Below are positions 40,059-48,459 of a DNA stretch of 64,000 nt, one piece after another. The notes under the pieces are model-generated. The model saw only the letters and a program-made list of their open reading frames with translations. It had not been told where the DNA came from and ran no database searches. A program made the position numbers and the translations under genes. The stretch comes from Gemmatimonadota bacterium. Its GTDB lineage: Bacteria > Gemmatimonadota > Gemmatimonadetes > Longimicrobiales > Gaopeijiaceae. Every line of letters begins with the position of its first letter. The stretch's first letter is position 1. The stretch is from assembly GCA_022826565.1 (NCBI GenBank), contig JAJDUP010000041.1, positions 91,307-155,306 of the forward strand, read 5' to 3'.

Positions 40059-40460
40059 CTACTCTTCCGCCTTCCGGCTGGCCAGCCAGCCGTCGACCGA
40101 GTACTTGCCCGGCCCGTACGTGAAGAAGAACAGCCAGGTGAAACAGTACAGGGCAGCGAGTTCACCCCTGTTCAGGATCGGCCAGAAGCCCTGCGGCACA
40201 TGGGCCATGAAGTACGCCACCGCCATCTGGCCGCACGCGATGAAGGCCACCGGCCGGGTAAACAGACCGGCTGCGATCAGGAGTCCGCCGAAGAACTCGA
40301 TGATCCCGGCCAAACCCATGAGGCTCGCCAGCTCGGCCTGATTGCCTTCGAGGACCCCGAAGAGCTTCTGGGCCCCGTGCTGGGCGAAGAGAAGGCCGGC
40401 GACGATACGCAGCGCATTGTGGCTCAGAACCTTCAATCCGGGGTTTTCCTTGTTGAACAT
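40059..40460 (-). CDS. DoxX family membrane protein
   Basis: A 133-residue membrane protein with four hydrophobic segments, matching DoxX (ALRIVAGLLFAQHGAQKLFG, then LAGIIEFFGGLLIAAGLFTRP, then the aromatic-rich YCFTWLFFFTYGPGKYSVD). DoxX proteins are inner-membrane subunits tied to redox stress or quinone-linked oxidation; no specific reaction is assigned here. It ends 18 bases from the convergent bacilliredoxin gene. The gap 40461-40655 on the other side holds nothing recognisable. Confidence 0.88.
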   Translation of the reverse strand: MFNKENPGLKVLSHNALRIVAGLLFAQHGAQKLFGVLEGNQAELASLMGLAGIIEFFGGLLIAAGLFTRPVAFIACGQMAVAYFMAHVPQGFWPILNRGELAALYCFTWLFFFTYGPGKYSVDGWLASRKAEE

Positions 40461-40655
40461 GTTCGGTACGCCTCCTCTGGTGCAGGTGGCCGGGCGGGCC
40501 GGACAGCCGCTGGCCGCGCGCGGAGTTTGGTGAAGACACGCTCACGGTAGGGCTTCGGGCGAGCGGGCGCAAAAGGGTACGTCCGCCGGCGATGGGGCTC
40601 GACAAGCGGTGCCGGCGCCCGGCGTGGCGGCGGACGCGATTCCCGCCGCCGACGG

Positions 40656-41405
40656 CTACCGAAGCCTCTTCCGCTCCCGCCGCAGCCGGCGCCTGGCCTC
40701 GCGCTTCTCCAGGCGGCGCCGGCGCCGCGCCTCGCGCTTGGTCTCACCCGCGTACCGGTACTTGATCTCGACCGATCCCATGAGCGCGAAACCGTCGACG
40801 CGCAGCAACGGAGCATCCTGACTGAACGGCGTGGCGACGCTCTGGCGCTGCTCCTCGAAGGATCCCATGACGGCGGAGCCGGCACACTCCACGTAGAGCC
40901 CCGGCGGCACCACTACCTCGACCGATCCCATGACCGCAAACGCCGAGATCGCCGTCTCGCCCGGGCCGAACTGGGCTTCGCGGAGGTCGATCACCGCCGA
41001 TCCCATCACGGCCACCGCGTTGGTCCGCCGCGCCGGAATCCACTGCCCGGCCCGCCTGGTCTCGCCGAAGATCGCGATCGCCAGGTCGCTGGGACGGATG
41101 CGCGCCGCGGGCAGATCCGGCGACGCCCGGCGCAGTCTCGCGATGGTCGGGCTCTCGGGAGCCGCCACGGCCCCCGCGCCGGTCTCGATGCCGTCGATGG
41201 CCGCCCCCAACTCCGTCATCGTGCGGGCCCCGTGCGCCAGCCCCGCCCGCCGCTCGAACTCCTCGATCGTCAGCACGTCGTGTGCGAAACACTCGCTCAA
41301 CAGCTCGATGGTCTCCTCACGGGCCGAGGCCAGAGGATCGTCGTCCTCCAACCCCACGTCCACCGGGAGGGGCTCACCGCGACCCGGATGCTTCCGGTCA
41401 CTCAT
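40656..41405 (-). CDS. DUF1707 plus LiaF-like (cell wall-active antibiotic response) protein
   Basis: A 249-residue protein without transmembrane segments. Residues 30-75 form a DUF1707-like helical domain (HDVLTIEEFERRAGLAHGAR). Residues 110-225 form a repeated-strand domain in which AVMGS or ALMGS recurs four times (for example NAVAVMGSAVIDLREA), as in the LiaF C-terminal domain. The last 25 residues are almost entirely Arg, Lys and Glu. LiaF-like proteins modulate cell-envelope stress systems. Its ATG overlaps the ion-channel stop by four bases. Confidence 0.8.
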   Translation of the reverse strand: MSDRKHPGRGEPLPVDVGLEDDDPLASAREETIELLSECFAHDVLTIEEFERRAGLAHGARTMTELGAAIDGIETGAGAVAAPESPTIARLRRASPDLPAARIRPSDLAIAIFGETRRAGQWIPARRTNAVAVMGSAVIDLREAQFGPGETAISAFAVMGSVEVVVPPGLYVECAGSAVMGSFEEQRQSVATPFSQDAPLLRVDGFALMGSVEIKYRYAGETKREARRRRRLEKREARRRLRRERKRLR

Positions 41406-42298
41406 TCGAGCAGGACGGAGATCACCGTCCCCCCACACTTCTTGCAGAACCGCGCATCATCGTCGTGGCCCGCGCTGCGGCACCCCGAGCAGATCATCTT
41501 TTCCCCGCCCATCAGCACCGACTGCGTCGGGACGCCCGATTCCCGCGCGGACTGCACGGCGTGCGCGAGTTCCACGCTGACGATCCCCGTCGGCACGGCG
41601 ATCATGCCGTACCCCATGAGCATGATCAGCGATGCCAGGAACTGCCCGGTGGTGGTGGCCGGAGTGATGTCGCCGAAACCGACGGTCGTCAGCGTCACCA
41701 CCGCCCAGTAGACGGATGCCGGAATGGAGGTGAATTGCGTGCCCGGGATGGGACTCTCGATCAGATACATGATTGAGCCCAGGATAACCACCGCCGTCAC
41801 CACCGTGATCAGGAATACGATGATCCGGTAGCGGCTCGCCGCCATCGCCCGCCCGAGCATTCTGGCCTCGCCGAGGTACCGCACCAGCTTCAGCACCCGG
41901 AAGACGCGCAGCACCCTGAGTACCCGGATGATCGCCAGGTACTCCGAGCCCGGCAGCAGGACACTCAGGTAGGTGGGGATGATCGCCAGGAGATCGATGA
42001 TCCCGAAGAAGCTCAAGGCGTAGCGGCGTTTCGACTGTACCGACGCCAGCCTGGCGGCGTATTCGATGGTGAACAGCGCGGTGAACACCCACTCGAGGAC
42101 GTACAGGAGCCGGTGGTGCGATTCCGCAATCGTCTCCACCGAGTCCAGCATCACCACCAAAACGCTGGCCAGAATCGTGAGGATCAGCGCGACATCGAAA
42201 GCGCGTGCCCCGGGATGAAGATCTGTTTCGAAGATGATGTCGAAGAGGCGGCCCCTCCATTCAGGGCCGTTCTGCGCACGGTTCGACGCCGGGGTCAT
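41402..42298 (-). CDS. Voltage-gated potassium channel-like protein with C-terminal zinc ribbon
   Basis: A 298-residue six-transmembrane cation channel. S4 carries regularly spaced arginines (IIRVLRVLRVFRVLKLVRYL), as in voltage sensors, and the pore loop has the potassium filter TVGFGD. A basic/acidic S4-S5 linker and S6 follow. The C-terminal 45 residues contain C-x2-C and a second C-x2-C twelve residues apart (CSGC ... CKKC), a compact zinc ribbon not usual in bacterial Kv channels. It is co-transcribed with the LiaF-like gene. Confidence 0.9.
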   Translation of the reverse strand: MTPASNRAQNGPEWRGRLFDIIFETDLHPGARAFDVALILTILASVLVVMLDSVETIAESHHRLLYVLEWVFTALFTIEYAARLASVQSKRRYALSFFGIIDLLAIIPTYLSVLLPGSEYLAIIRVLRVLRVFRVLKLVRYLGEARMLGRAMAASRYRIIVFLITVVTAVVILGSIMYLIESPIPGTQFTSIPASVYWAVVTLTTVGFGDITPATTTGQFLASLIMLMGYGMIAVPTGIVSVELAHAVQSARESGVPTQSVLMGGEKMICSGCRSAGHDDDARFCKKCGGTVISVLLE

Positions 42299-42325
42299 GC
42301 GGGGGTTGTTCCTTCCATCGGCGGC

Positions 42326-42997
42326 CTAGTCCACCGGATCGGCGATTCCGCTGGGGCAGGACACCCCGGTGCCCCCCAGCCCGCAGTACCCTCCCGGATT
42401 CTTCGCCAGGTACTGCTGGTGGTACTCCTCGGCGTAGTAGAAGGCGGGCACGTCCACGATCTCCGTCGTGATGGCGCCGTAGCCCGCACCGGCCAGCCGA
42501 CCCTGGTAGCGGTCGCGGGACTCGAGGGCCAGCCGCCGCTGCCCGTCATCGACCGTGTAGATGGCGCTGCGGTACTGGGTCCCCACATCGCCGCCCTGGC
42601 GCATGCCCTGCGTGGGGTCGTGGCCCTCCCAGAAGCCGGCAAGCAGCGTCGCGTAGGCGATCCGATCCGGGTCGAAGACGACGAGCACCACTTCGGCATG
42701 CCCCGTGCGTCCCGTGCAGACCTCGGTGTAGGTGGGGTTGGCGGTGAGTCCGCCCTGATACCCTACAGCCGTCGAGTAGACGCCCGGCAACTCCCAGAAG
42801 AGCCGCTCGGCCCCCCAGAAGCACCCCATCCCGAAGTACGCCTGCACCAATCCATCCGGGAATGGAGGCTTGATCCTGTTCCCGCTAACGTAGTGCGCGC
42901 TCGGCACGCTCAGCGGCTCGGTCCGGCCCGTCAGCGCCTCATGCGGCTCGGGCCTGCGGAGCTTCACACTACTCCCAAACATTTGACGCAGATCCAT
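42326..42997 (-). CDS. msrA: Peptide-methionine (S)-S-oxide reductase MsrA
   Basis: A 223-residue MsrA, which reduces methionine-S-sulfoxide in proteins. The nucleophile is Cys59 in [11 protein letters not shown]; two further cysteines near the C-terminus (GYCGLGG, SCPSG) can act as resolving residues. The ATG at 42997 is the first in frame after the divergent gene; the frame stays open further upstream into unrelated sequence. It is divergent from the DpaL-like gene with only 63 bases between starts. Confidence 0.92.
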   Translation of the reverse strand: MDLRQMFGSSVKLRRPEPHEALTGRTEPLSVPSAHYVSGNRIKPPFPDGLVQAYFGMGCFWGAERLFWELPGVYSTAVGYQGGLTANPTYTEVCTGRTGHAEVVLVVFDPDRIAYATLLAGFWEGHDPTQGMRQGGDVGTQYRSAIYTVDDGQRRLALESRDRYQGRLAGAGYGAITTEIVDVPAFYYAEEYHQQYLAKNPGGYCGLGGTGVSCPSGIADPVD

Positions 42998-43060
42998 AGC
43001 CCAAGGAAGGTAATAGGGTTCACTGGTTTTTTCCTGCTCACTGCCCCGGAGGCCCGGCCC

Positions 43061-44275
43061 GTGCCCTGGACAATCAACGCCAACGCCGCCCCGCCCGGTC
43101 CCTGTCCGGCGCACCTCGAAGCGATCCTGGGTTCCGGGGCCCACGACGCCGCGCGAGCCGAAATCGAGTCCTGGCCCGGCTACGAGGCGACTCCGCTCCG
43201 TTCGCTTCATGAAATGGCATCGCGGTTGGGGCTGGGTTGGGTGGGTGTGAAGGATGAGAGCGGCCGCTTCGGGCTCGGGAGCTTCAAGGCGCTGGGCGGG
43301 GCATACGGTGTGCGTCAGGTGATGATGGGTGCGGATACGGGTGCGGGTGCGCGGGGCTTCACGGGGAAGCCGGGGTCGGCGCGGGGCGACGGGTCCGGTA
43401 ATCGGCGCGGCGGCGACCCGGCGCCCACCGTCACCTGCGCTTCCGACGGCAACCATGGCCGCGCCGTGGCCTGGGGGGCGCGGATGTTCGGGCTCGGCGC
43501 CGTCATCTACCTGCCGAGCCACGTCACCGGGATGCGCGCCGAGGCGATCCGGTCGTTCGGCGCCCGCGTGGTGCGCGTGGACGGCGAGTACGACGACGCG
43601 GTCGCGCAGGCGGCCCGCGACGCCCGCGACAACGGGTGGACGGTGATCTCGGACACGTCCTACCCGGGCTACATGGAGATCCCGCGCGTGGTGATGGTGG
43701 GATACACGGTCATGGTGGAGGAGGCGCTGAAGGCTCTGAGGGCATCCTTGCCCACGCACCAGGGGTCATCGCCCACCCACGTCTTCATCCAGGGCGGCGT
43801 GGGTGGGCTCGCGGCCGCGGTGATCGGCCACATGTGGGAGCGGCTCGGGCCGGATCGCCCGGTCGCGGTCATCGTGGAGCCGGAGACGTCGGACGGGCTG
43901 TACCAGAGCGGGCGGGCCGGCGAACCGAGGGCCGCGCTGGGCGATCTGGACACGATCATGGGGGGGCTGAGCTGCCGCGAGATCTCGCCGTTGGCGTGGG
44001 AGGTCGTGGGCATCGGCGCACACGCCTTCATGACCGTGCGGGACGACGGCATCGCGCAGCTCATGAGGGCGGCGGCCGGGGGCGAACTGGGCGACCCGTT
44101 CGAGGGTGGGGAGTCGGGGGTGGCGGGGCTGCTGGGGCTGGTGGAGGCGGCCGGCGACGCGGAACTGCGCGACGCAATCGGGCTGGATGAGCGGTCCCGC
44201 GTGCTGCTGTTCAACACTGAGGGCGCGACGGACCCGGAATTGTACGAGCGGATCGTGGGGACAGCGGACGGCTGA
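43061..44275 (+). CDS. dpaL: Diaminopropionate ammonia-lyase-like PLP enzyme
   Basis: A 404-residue fold-type II PLP enzyme. The PLP lysine is Lys76 in [14 protein letters not shown], the cofactor phosphate loop is [11 protein letters not shown], and [11 protein letters not shown] gives the Asn contact. Length and lysine position match diaminopropionate ammonia-lyase, which turns 2,3-diaminopropionate into pyruvate and ammonia; threonine dehydratase-like activity is a possible alternative. A GTG start at 43061 follows GGAGG at 43048-43052. A Gly-rich low-complexity insertion sits around residues 95-120. Confidence 0.85.
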   Translation: MPWTINANAAPPGPCPAHLEAILGSGAHDAARAEIESWPGYEATPLRSLHEMASRLGLGWVGVKDESGRFGLGSFKALGGAYGVRQVMMGADTGAGARGFTGKPGSARGDGSGNRRGGDPAPTVTCASDGNHGRAVAWGARMFGLGAVIYLPSHVTGMRAEAIRSFGARVVRVDGEYDDAVAQAARDARDNGWTVISDTSYPGYMEIPRVVMVGYTVMVEEALKALRASLPTHQGSSPTHVFIQGGVGGLAAAVIGHMWERLGPDRPVAVIVEPETSDGLYQSGRAGEPRAALGDLDTIMGGLSCREISPLAWEVVGIGAHAFMTVRDDGIAQLMRAAAGGELGDPFEGGESGVAGLLGLVEAAGDAELRDAIGLDERSRVLLFNTEGATDPELYERIVGTADG

Positions 44276-44396
44276 TCCACCGCGGTCGCCAACCTCGCGC
44301 CGGCCAGAGGCCACCGTCTCCGCATCCGCTTCCCCCGGCGCCGACGCCCGAATACCTTCGGGTGACACGCTTCCCCCGACCGGCGAGGTCTTCCCC

Positions 44397-44861
44397 ATGA
44401 GCCAACCCTTCTACACCGCACGCTCCACCGTCGCCAAGGTCGACGGCATCCACCGCCGCGCCACCCTGGAAGACGGCACCGAGGTGGACTTCGGCGTCCA
44501 CGGCCCCATCAAGGCCCACTACCGCCTCGACTCCGAGCCGGACCGTCCCCTGCCGGTCGACTACGTGGTCGCGGCCGCCGCCGGCTGACTACTCGGGACC
44601 CTCAACGGCGCACTGGAGGTGCGCGGGATCCCGATGGCCAACGACGCGATCAGCGTGAAGGCAGAGGGCGTGAACGAGGTGGTGGACCGGATGGTGGTGC
44701 TCACGAAGATCCACGCCCACTACACGATCCGGCTGCCTGCCGGAGCGCCGCGCGACAAGGTCGATCGGGCGCTGTCGACGCACGTCGCGAAGTGCCCGAC
44801 GGCGTGCAGTCTGAAGGGGGCGGTGGACGTTACCTGGTCAGCGGATGTGACGGAGGGGTAG
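44397..44861 (+). CDS. OsmC family protein, probable selenoprotein (UGA-encoded Sec64)
   Basis: A 154-residue OsmC-family protein read through an in-frame TGA at 44586-44588. Both sides belong to one OsmC domain in one frame: VDYVVAAAAG, then the TGA, then LLGTLNGALEVRGIP. In OsmC proteins that site is the catalytic peroxidatic cysteine (AAxAGC). The second conserved cysteine is present as Cys133 in KCPTACSL. A hairpin suited to a bacterial SECIS starts just after the TGA. Family members reduce organic hydroperoxides; selenium there should raise reactivity. GAGG lies 8 bases before the ATG. The main alternative is a pseudogene or sequencing error, which the exact Cys match and hairpin make less likely. 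Confidence 0.82.
44586..44634 (+). promoter_or_regulatory. Candidate bacterial SECIS element (UGA and downstream hairpin)
   Basis: The UGA at 44586-44588 is followed by a hairpin inside the reading frame: outer stem TCGGGA (44593-44598) with TCCCGA (44629-44634), three further C-G pairs (44599-44601 with 44625-44627), a six-base bulge, then the inner stem GCGCAC (44608-44613) with GTGCGC (44619-44624) closed by loop TGGAG (44614-44618). The apical loop begins 25 bases after the UGA and has G at its second and third positions, as bacterial SECIS elements require for SelB binding. Confidence 0.7.
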
Positions 44862-44909
44862 GCGCGGGTCAGGAGCGCGGGCCATAGCGCACCCGTGCCA
44901 TGGCCCATG

Positions 44910-46607
44910 TCACTTTCCTGCCTTCGGCAAGGTATCCGGCGGAGGCCCGCGCAGCAGTTCCAGAAGGAAGTCGACCGCTTCCGGAGATCCGGTTCGGCCC
45001 AGCCAGTACACCGCGCGCTCACGGACCTCCTGATCGGATTCCATCCGGGCGAGTTCGACCATCTTCCGGACGGCCTCGGTCTTGACGGCTTCGTCGTCGG
45101 CGCGATCAGCCCTGCGGTACAGGGCGTAGAAGATGCGTTCTCTCAAACTGGATTCACTCAAGCGTCCGTGGGCCTCGACAAGACCTGACAGCTGCAGAGA
45201 CTGGCCCCGTGACCAGGCGTCGAGGGCCTCGGAACGAATGTCCACCGCTTCCCCGGTGTCGAACGTCAGATCGAAGAGCCAGGATTCCGCTTCCTCGTCG
45301 CCGTTCTCCACGATCCTTCGCAGCCTGCCGATCAGAGCGGATTTCAGCTCTTCGGTATCGAGAGCGGGATACAGCCGGATCAGGACTCCGGCCTCGATAT
45401 CGGAGCGTCTGCCCAGAGCCACGATGGCATCCTCGCGGAGTTCTTCCGGCCTGGACGCGTCCGCGGCATAGGATTCGAGCGCGGTCAGAGCACCTGCGTT
45501 TTCGCTGCGCCGGAGCCCGGCGATCGCCGCTTCCTGGATATCCGAATCGTTCGATTGCGTGAGCACGTTGACGAGGGCGTCCACCGCAGCCTGGGTGTCG
45601 AAGCGCCGCAGGCCCTGCACGGCCAAACGCCTGATCCGTGGATCCGGATGGTCGGCGGCGAGCGCGATCAGTTCCCGCTGCGCTTCTTCGGTCTCCTCAT
45701 GGGCGAGCCGCTCGACCGCGTAATCGCGCAGATTGACGGAACACTCGTCGTCCCGGTCGATCACGCTTCGCAGGATCTGGATGCGGTCCGTCTCCAGGCG
45801 CATCAGTGCCGTGAGCGCCTCCTGCTGGACCGACGCGTCGTCACAGTGTTCCGGCAGTTGGCGCCAGTTGCGCCTCAAGATTCCATCCGAAAGAGCCTCC
45901 AACAACCCGCCGAGTGATCTGTATGTCACATCGGCCGCACGGAGGACCACCTCACCTTGCGTGCCCGTCAGCACCTCAAGGCCCGATTGGGTCACCGTCT
46001 CCAGCGTGTCGAGGGGCGGCAACATGGCGGTCATTGCGGAATCTGCCGCCGCAAGGGAAGCCTCCATTGATCTCCTGACCGAAGCGATGCCCGCTGCCCG
46101 TCCTATGGCCAGTTCCGACTGGCGCAGCACCTCCTGCGCCGCACGGGGATCACCCTCTTCAGCCATCTCTCCGAGGATCCGCAGGCGAAGCTGACGCGCG
46201 TCGTTTACGCGATGGAATTCCGCTCCATCGGCCAGAATCGTGTCCGGAACGTTCTCGAGCATGTTTTCGAGGAGCAGGACCGCCTGTTCCTTCTGGCCCA
46301 ACCCCCTGTAGCGCGCGAAGGCTTCCCAGTAGAACGAATCGTTGACGTGGTATCCTCCGGGGAACCTCTCGCGGAGTTCCCGGAACTTGTTGGCGGCGTC
46401 CTGCCAATTCGTCTGGTTGATCAGCGACCTCGCCTCCAGGAACAGCCTCTCCTCGACTACATTCTGCGCGTAGAGATGGCCGCTTCCCCATGGAGCCGCG
46501 GACCCGCCGGTCATTACGGTTGCATCCGCCGCCACGAGAAGGGCCAGCGCCATCCCGGCGGCCGTCATCATCTTCCTGCCGTTGGTCGTTGCATTTCGGA
46601 TCGTCAT
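44910..46607 (-). CDS. Exported HEAT-repeat protein
   Basis: A 565-residue protein with a signal peptide (about residues 1-48, ending HLYAQ); the ATG at 46607 has GGAGG seven bases upstream. The N-terminal third is TPR-like (WQDAANKFRELRERFPGGYH). From about residue 230 to the end are HEAT repeats (for example DPRIRRLAVQGLRRFDTQAAVDALVNVL and its neighbours). It is probably a periplasmic protein-protein interaction scaffold. It is the last gene of the sigma operon, 56 bases after the anti-sigma-like gene, and may be its signal-sensing output (inference). Confidence 0.8.
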   Translation of the reverse strand: MTIRNATTNGRKMMTAAGMALALLVAADATVMTGGSAAPWGSGHLYAQNVVEERLFLEARSLINQTNWQDAANKFRELRERFPGGYHVNDSFYWEAFARYRGLGQKEQAVLLLENMLENVPDTILADGAEFHRVNDARQLRLRILGEMAEEGDPRAAQEVLRQSELAIGRAAGIASVRRSMEASLAAADSAMTAMLPPLDTLETVTQSGLEVLTGTQGEVVLRAADVTYRSLGGLLEALSDGILRRNWRQLPEHCDDASVQQEALTALMRLETDRIQILRSVIDRDDECSVNLRDYAVERLAHEETEEAQRELIALAADHPDPRIRRLAVQGLRRFDTQAAVDALVNVLTQSNDSDIQEAAIAGLRRSENAGALTALESYAADASRPEELREDAIVALGRRSDIEAGVLIRLYPALDTEELKSALIGRLRRIVENGDEEAESWLFDLTFDTGEAVDIRSEALDAWSRGQSLQLSGLVEAHGRLSESSLRERIFYALYRRADRADDEAVKTEAVRKMVELARMESDQEVRERAVYWLGRTGSPEAVDFLLELLRGPPPDTLPKAGK

Positions 46608-46663
46608 CTCTCTGCCTCCTCTATCGTGACCGCACGTCACATGTGCGATTCGGTCGCTCTCAG

Positions 46664-47737
46664 TCATGTTTCGCTTTCCACGCTCACTGCCCGCAGCCGC
46701 GTCAGCGTGCCCCGCCGCTCCATGCTCTCACGCGCCAGGGCCCACTCGAAGTCCGGTGCGCCGGGACCCAGGCCGGCGATCTGGATCAGGACGAGTTCCA
46801 GGTCTTCGAGCAGCACCTGTTCGATCGGCGAACCGAAATCGGACAGGCCCAGGAACATGCGGGTGTCCACCAGCAGCTCTCGCGCCCACCGCGCCAGGTC
46901 CTGTTCGGATGCGGGAGTGCGCCGGTCCGTCCGGAAGGCGGTGAGCAGGGTGGCGGCCCGTCCCAGGTGCCGGGCGGTGAGGTAGTCCTGCTCGGGTGCG
47001 TAGCGGCGAGGTTGAACGTGTCGGCCCGTGTGGAGGGCCTCGTTGCTGACCGCCGCTGCGGGCTCCGCCCGCGCGTTGACCGCTACCAGGCGGCGCGCTT
47101 CCGTCCCGGCCTCCGACAAGTCGACGGATGCGGCAACCGCAACCGCTTCGTCGCTGGCTGCCTCCGCGGCCGAGATGCCGGGATCGTCTGTCTGCTCCGG
47201 CGTCGGCTCAGCTGCTGCGACGGACGGCGTCTCGGTCTCGGGCGCCACGGCGGCGGGGGTCGGAGCGGCGGTTGGCGCCGTCATCTCGCCGGGTAGCGGG
47301 GTGCGCGTTCCGCGGCCGAGCGCGATGCCCAGCACGAGCGACGCGGCCGCCGCGAGTGCCGCGGCCCAACCTGCCGTCCCTCGCCGACCCGTCCATGCCG
47401 GGCGCCAGCGGGGGGCCGCTCCAGCCTTGCTTGAGGCCGGGGGGGCTGCCTGTCGCAGCGCCCAGGACGTCTCGATCCGCTCCCACATTTCGTCGCGTGG
47501 GGGGGCCGGGGGGGTATGGTAGCCAGGCGCGTGGATCGGGGCAGCGTCCGCGGGGTCGGCACCCGCAGGCGCACCTGCATGGGCCGGCGCGCCGGTCGCA
47601 TCCGAAAGCGCCGCCGCGGAGTCCGCCACACCCTCCTCCACACCCCTCCAGATCGCTTCCGCGGGGACTTCGGGCGGCTCGTTGTAGCTCGCTGCCGCGC
47701 GCCGGAGGAACGCCGTGAACCGGTCGGGGCCGCTCAT
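46664..47737 (-). CDS. Putative membrane anti-sigma factor
   Basis: A 357-residue protein with one transmembrane segment (about residues 120-143, GWAAALAAAASLVLGIALG). The N-terminal cytoplasmic part is Ala/Pro-rich and includes a short DEMWERIETSWALR helix like those of sigma-regulatory proteins; the C-terminal part is helical and probably periplasmic. Its start overlaps the sigma-factor stop by four bases (ATGA). Position and topology suggest an anti-sigma factor, but no zinc motif or named domain is evident. Confidence 0.6.
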   Translation of the reverse strand: MSGPDRFTAFLRRAAASYNEPPEVPAEAIWRGVEEGVADSAAALSDATGAPAHAGAPAGADPADAAPIHAPGYHTPPAPPRDEMWERIETSWALRQAAPPASSKAGAAPRWRPAWTGRRGTAGWAAALAAAASLVLGIALGRGTRTPLPGEMTAPTAAPTPAAVAPETETPSVAAAEPTPEQTDDPGISAAEAASDEAVAVAASVDLSEAGTEARRLVAVNARAEPAAAVSNEALHTGRHVQPRRYAPEQDYLTARHLGRAATLLTAFRTDRRTPASEQDLARWARELLVDTRMFLGLSDFGSPIEQVLLEDLELVLIQIAGLGPGAPDFEWALARESMERRGTLTRLRAVSVESET

Positions 47738-48456
47738 GACTGCCACTCCGCTGCGTGGACCGCGAGGGCCTTGCGCAACCGTTTGCGGGCGCGGAAGAGC
47801 TGTGATTTGGATGTTCCCGTGTGGATGCCGAGGATGGTACCGATCTCCTCGTGGGTGTAGCCCTCGACGTCATGGAGCACGAAGACGGCTCGGCTGCGCT
47901 CGGGGAGTCGGTCGATGGCGCGGTACAGGTCCGCCTTGACGTCGGGTTCGACGGTTGAGGACGGACCACCGCCGCGGAGTTCGTCGTTCAGCTCCACCTC
48001 GCGGGTTCGGAAGCGCTTCACCCGCCTCAGAGCGTTCAGCGAGACGGTCGTCGCGATCGCCGATATCCACGTCCCGAACGCCGCCTCGCCGCGGAACATG
48101 CCGATCTTGGTGAACGCGCGCACGAACGTCTCCTGCGTGAAGTCCTGGGCGAGGTCGTACTCTCCCGCGAACCGGTAGCACAGGCGGAAGACCCGGTCGA
48201 CATGCGAATCGTACAGCGTGCGCGCGACCGACTGATCTCCGTCCTTCAACCGCTGTATGAGTTGCGCTTCCGTCACCGAGCCGAGTCTCCGGTCGTGCGC
48301 CGGTTCTCCTGCTTTAGGAACGGTGACACCGGTGGAGCGGGGATTGGTTGCACGGCGCTGACCGGTTTCGCGGCCGCCGCCCAGGCCCGGTGGAGCAATG
48401 GCACCGGGGGCCAGGGGTCCGAGCTTGGGCGCGGCCGCGGAATGGGATCCCGACAT
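47734..48456 (-). CDS. ECF RNA polymerase sigma factor
   Basis: A 240-residue ECF sigma factor. Region 2 has EYDLAQDFTQETFVRAFTKI and region 4 has YTHEEIGTILGIHTGTSKSQLF as the DNA-binding helix-turn-helix. The first 60 residues are Pro/Gly-rich and not sigma-like; a GTG at 48276 (residue 61, before TEAQLIQRLKDG) may be the real start. Its frame begins three bases after the propeller gene stop, so propeller, sigma, anti-sigma and HEAT genes form one operon. Confidence 0.9.
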   Translation of the reverse strand: MSGSHSAAAPKLGPLAPGAIAPPGLGGGRETGQRRATNPRSTGVTVPKAGEPAHDRRLGSVTEAQLIQRLKDGDQSVARTLYDSHVDRVFRLCYRFAGEYDLAQDFTQETFVRAFTKIGMFRGEAAFGTWISAIATTVSLNALRRVKRFRTREVELNDELRGGGPSSTVEPDVKADLYRAIDRLPERSRAVFVLHDVEGYTHEEIGTILGIHTGTSKSQLFRARKRLRKALAVHAAEWQS

Positions 48457-48459
48457 GGT

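Noticed and set aside
44397..44861. OsmC gene as a pseudogene or two separate small ORFs
   Set aside because: The frame is unchanged on both sides of the TGA, no other damage is seen, the TGA aligns with the catalytic Cys, and a SECIS-like hairpin follows. Selenocysteine explains all of this better, although selenium genes could not be checked.
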